From: Alphaproteobacteria bacterium
Lineage (GTDB): Bacteria; Pseudomonadota; Alphaproteobacteria; Bin95
Reading direction: 5' to 3'
NCBI GenBank assembly: GCA_022822125.1
Contig: JAJECF010000075.1
Coordinates: 1 to 5,014 of the forward strand
DNA: 5,014 bases
Shown: positions 4,976 to 5,014 of the stretch, piece after piece
How positions within the stretch are numbered: the stretch's first letter is position 1
Layout: each line of letters starts with the position of its first letter
Translations under genes and position numbers: made by a program
Notes under the pieces: generated by a model
Database searches by the model: none
What the model was told of the DNA's origin: nothing
The model's input: only the letters and a program-made list of their open reading frames with translations

Positions 4976-5014
4976 TTAAGTCAACAGCGCCGATTCCTTA
5001 AGTCAATGCCATTG
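4976..5014. repeat. IS right end: tandem TTAAGTCAA motif and terminal palindrome
   Basis: Two identical copies of TTAAGTCAA lie at 4976-4984 and 4998-5006, 22 bases apart, which is about two helical turns. The second runs into CAATGCCATTG (5004-5014), a perfect 5-bp dyad around one base. Repeated motifs at this spacing near the end of an IS are typical of transposase-binding sites. Read inward from the end, the motif is TTGACTTAA. The true end of the IS may be at or just past 5014. Confidence 0.5.

Larger units (their letters stand above)
1..5014 (+). mobile_element. IS4-family insertion sequence with DUF4338-fused transposase (left end not seen), interrupted
   Basis: The window is occupied by one IS-type element whose single gene, on the + strand, is split by a second element. 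The gene encodes a DUF4338 domain joined to an IS4-type DDE transposase, which would cut and re-insert the IS through its terminal repeats. The right end seems to lie at or near the window edge: after the gene there are two copies of TTAAGTCAA and a palindrome, CAATGCCATTG, finishing at 5014. No convincing matching inverted repeat is visible in bases 1-36, so the left end probably lies upstream of the window. Exact boundaries and any target-site duplication cannot be set from this sequence. Confidence 0.6.

Noticed and set aside
3336..4979. + strand open frame of 547 codons starting at the junction ATG
   Set aside because: It is one frame off the transposase and gives a low-complexity Arg/Gly/Pro-rich product. 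The true frame contains the conserved DUF4338 and DDE motifs.
1..5014. A Druantia defence locus
   Set aside because: DUF4338 is present, but there is no large DruE-type helicase or other Druantia gene, and the domain is fused to a transposase.
1..5014. tRNA, rRNA or CRISPR array
   Set aside because: No repeat-spacer pattern, cloverleaf or rRNA-like segment was seen on either strand.

Overview
This is a very GC-rich bacterial window, roughly 70% GC by eye, made of mobile DNA with no recognisable chromosomal housekeeping gene. The gene families point to a GC-rich Gram-negative host, for example an alphaproteobacterium or a related soil or aquatic lineage. That is an inference only, because no taxonomic marker gene is present.

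The layout is one mobile element nested inside another. The outer element is an IS4-family insertion sequence on the + strand. Its transposase gene would encode an unusual 728-residue fusion: an N-terminal DUF4338 (DruA-like) domain followed by an IS4-type DDE transposase. The gene is now split in two. The 5' part (37-642) stops at ...FLVFP-TAG, and the 3' part (3337-4920) resumes in the same frame at WVGVRNLAS and runs to a complete C-terminus. The DDE residues and the Y-(2)-R-(3)-E-(6)-K signature are intact. After the gene lies the right end of the IS (4921-5014), with a tandem TTAAGTCAA motif and a terminal palindrome.

The interrupting element is 2,697 bp (about 639-3335) and carries three genes on the - strand. 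In transcription order these are a small protein with a DUF5372-like RFHPLAGQ motif, a 58-residue protein of unknown function, and a 684-residue large serine recombinase with resolvase, recombinase, zinc-ribbon, coiled-coil and C-terminal helix-turn-helix regions. The genes overlap and look translationally coupled. The only sequence shared exactly at both junctions is the dinucleotide CC (637-638 and 3334-3335), as expected for crossover by a large serine recombinase. Excision at CC joins the halves as ...FLVF-P-WVGVRN... in frame and rebuilds the DUF4338-transposase gene. The joined element ends would form an attP-like site with ACCCCAC/GTGGGGT arms around the core.

The main point of interest is therefore a compact serine-integrase element that appears to use a conserved DUF4338 motif inside another transposon as its attachment site, reversibly switching off that transposon. 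The left 173 bp of the inner element are non-coding and hold a likely + strand terminator, a second hairpin of similar sequence and an AT-rich island.
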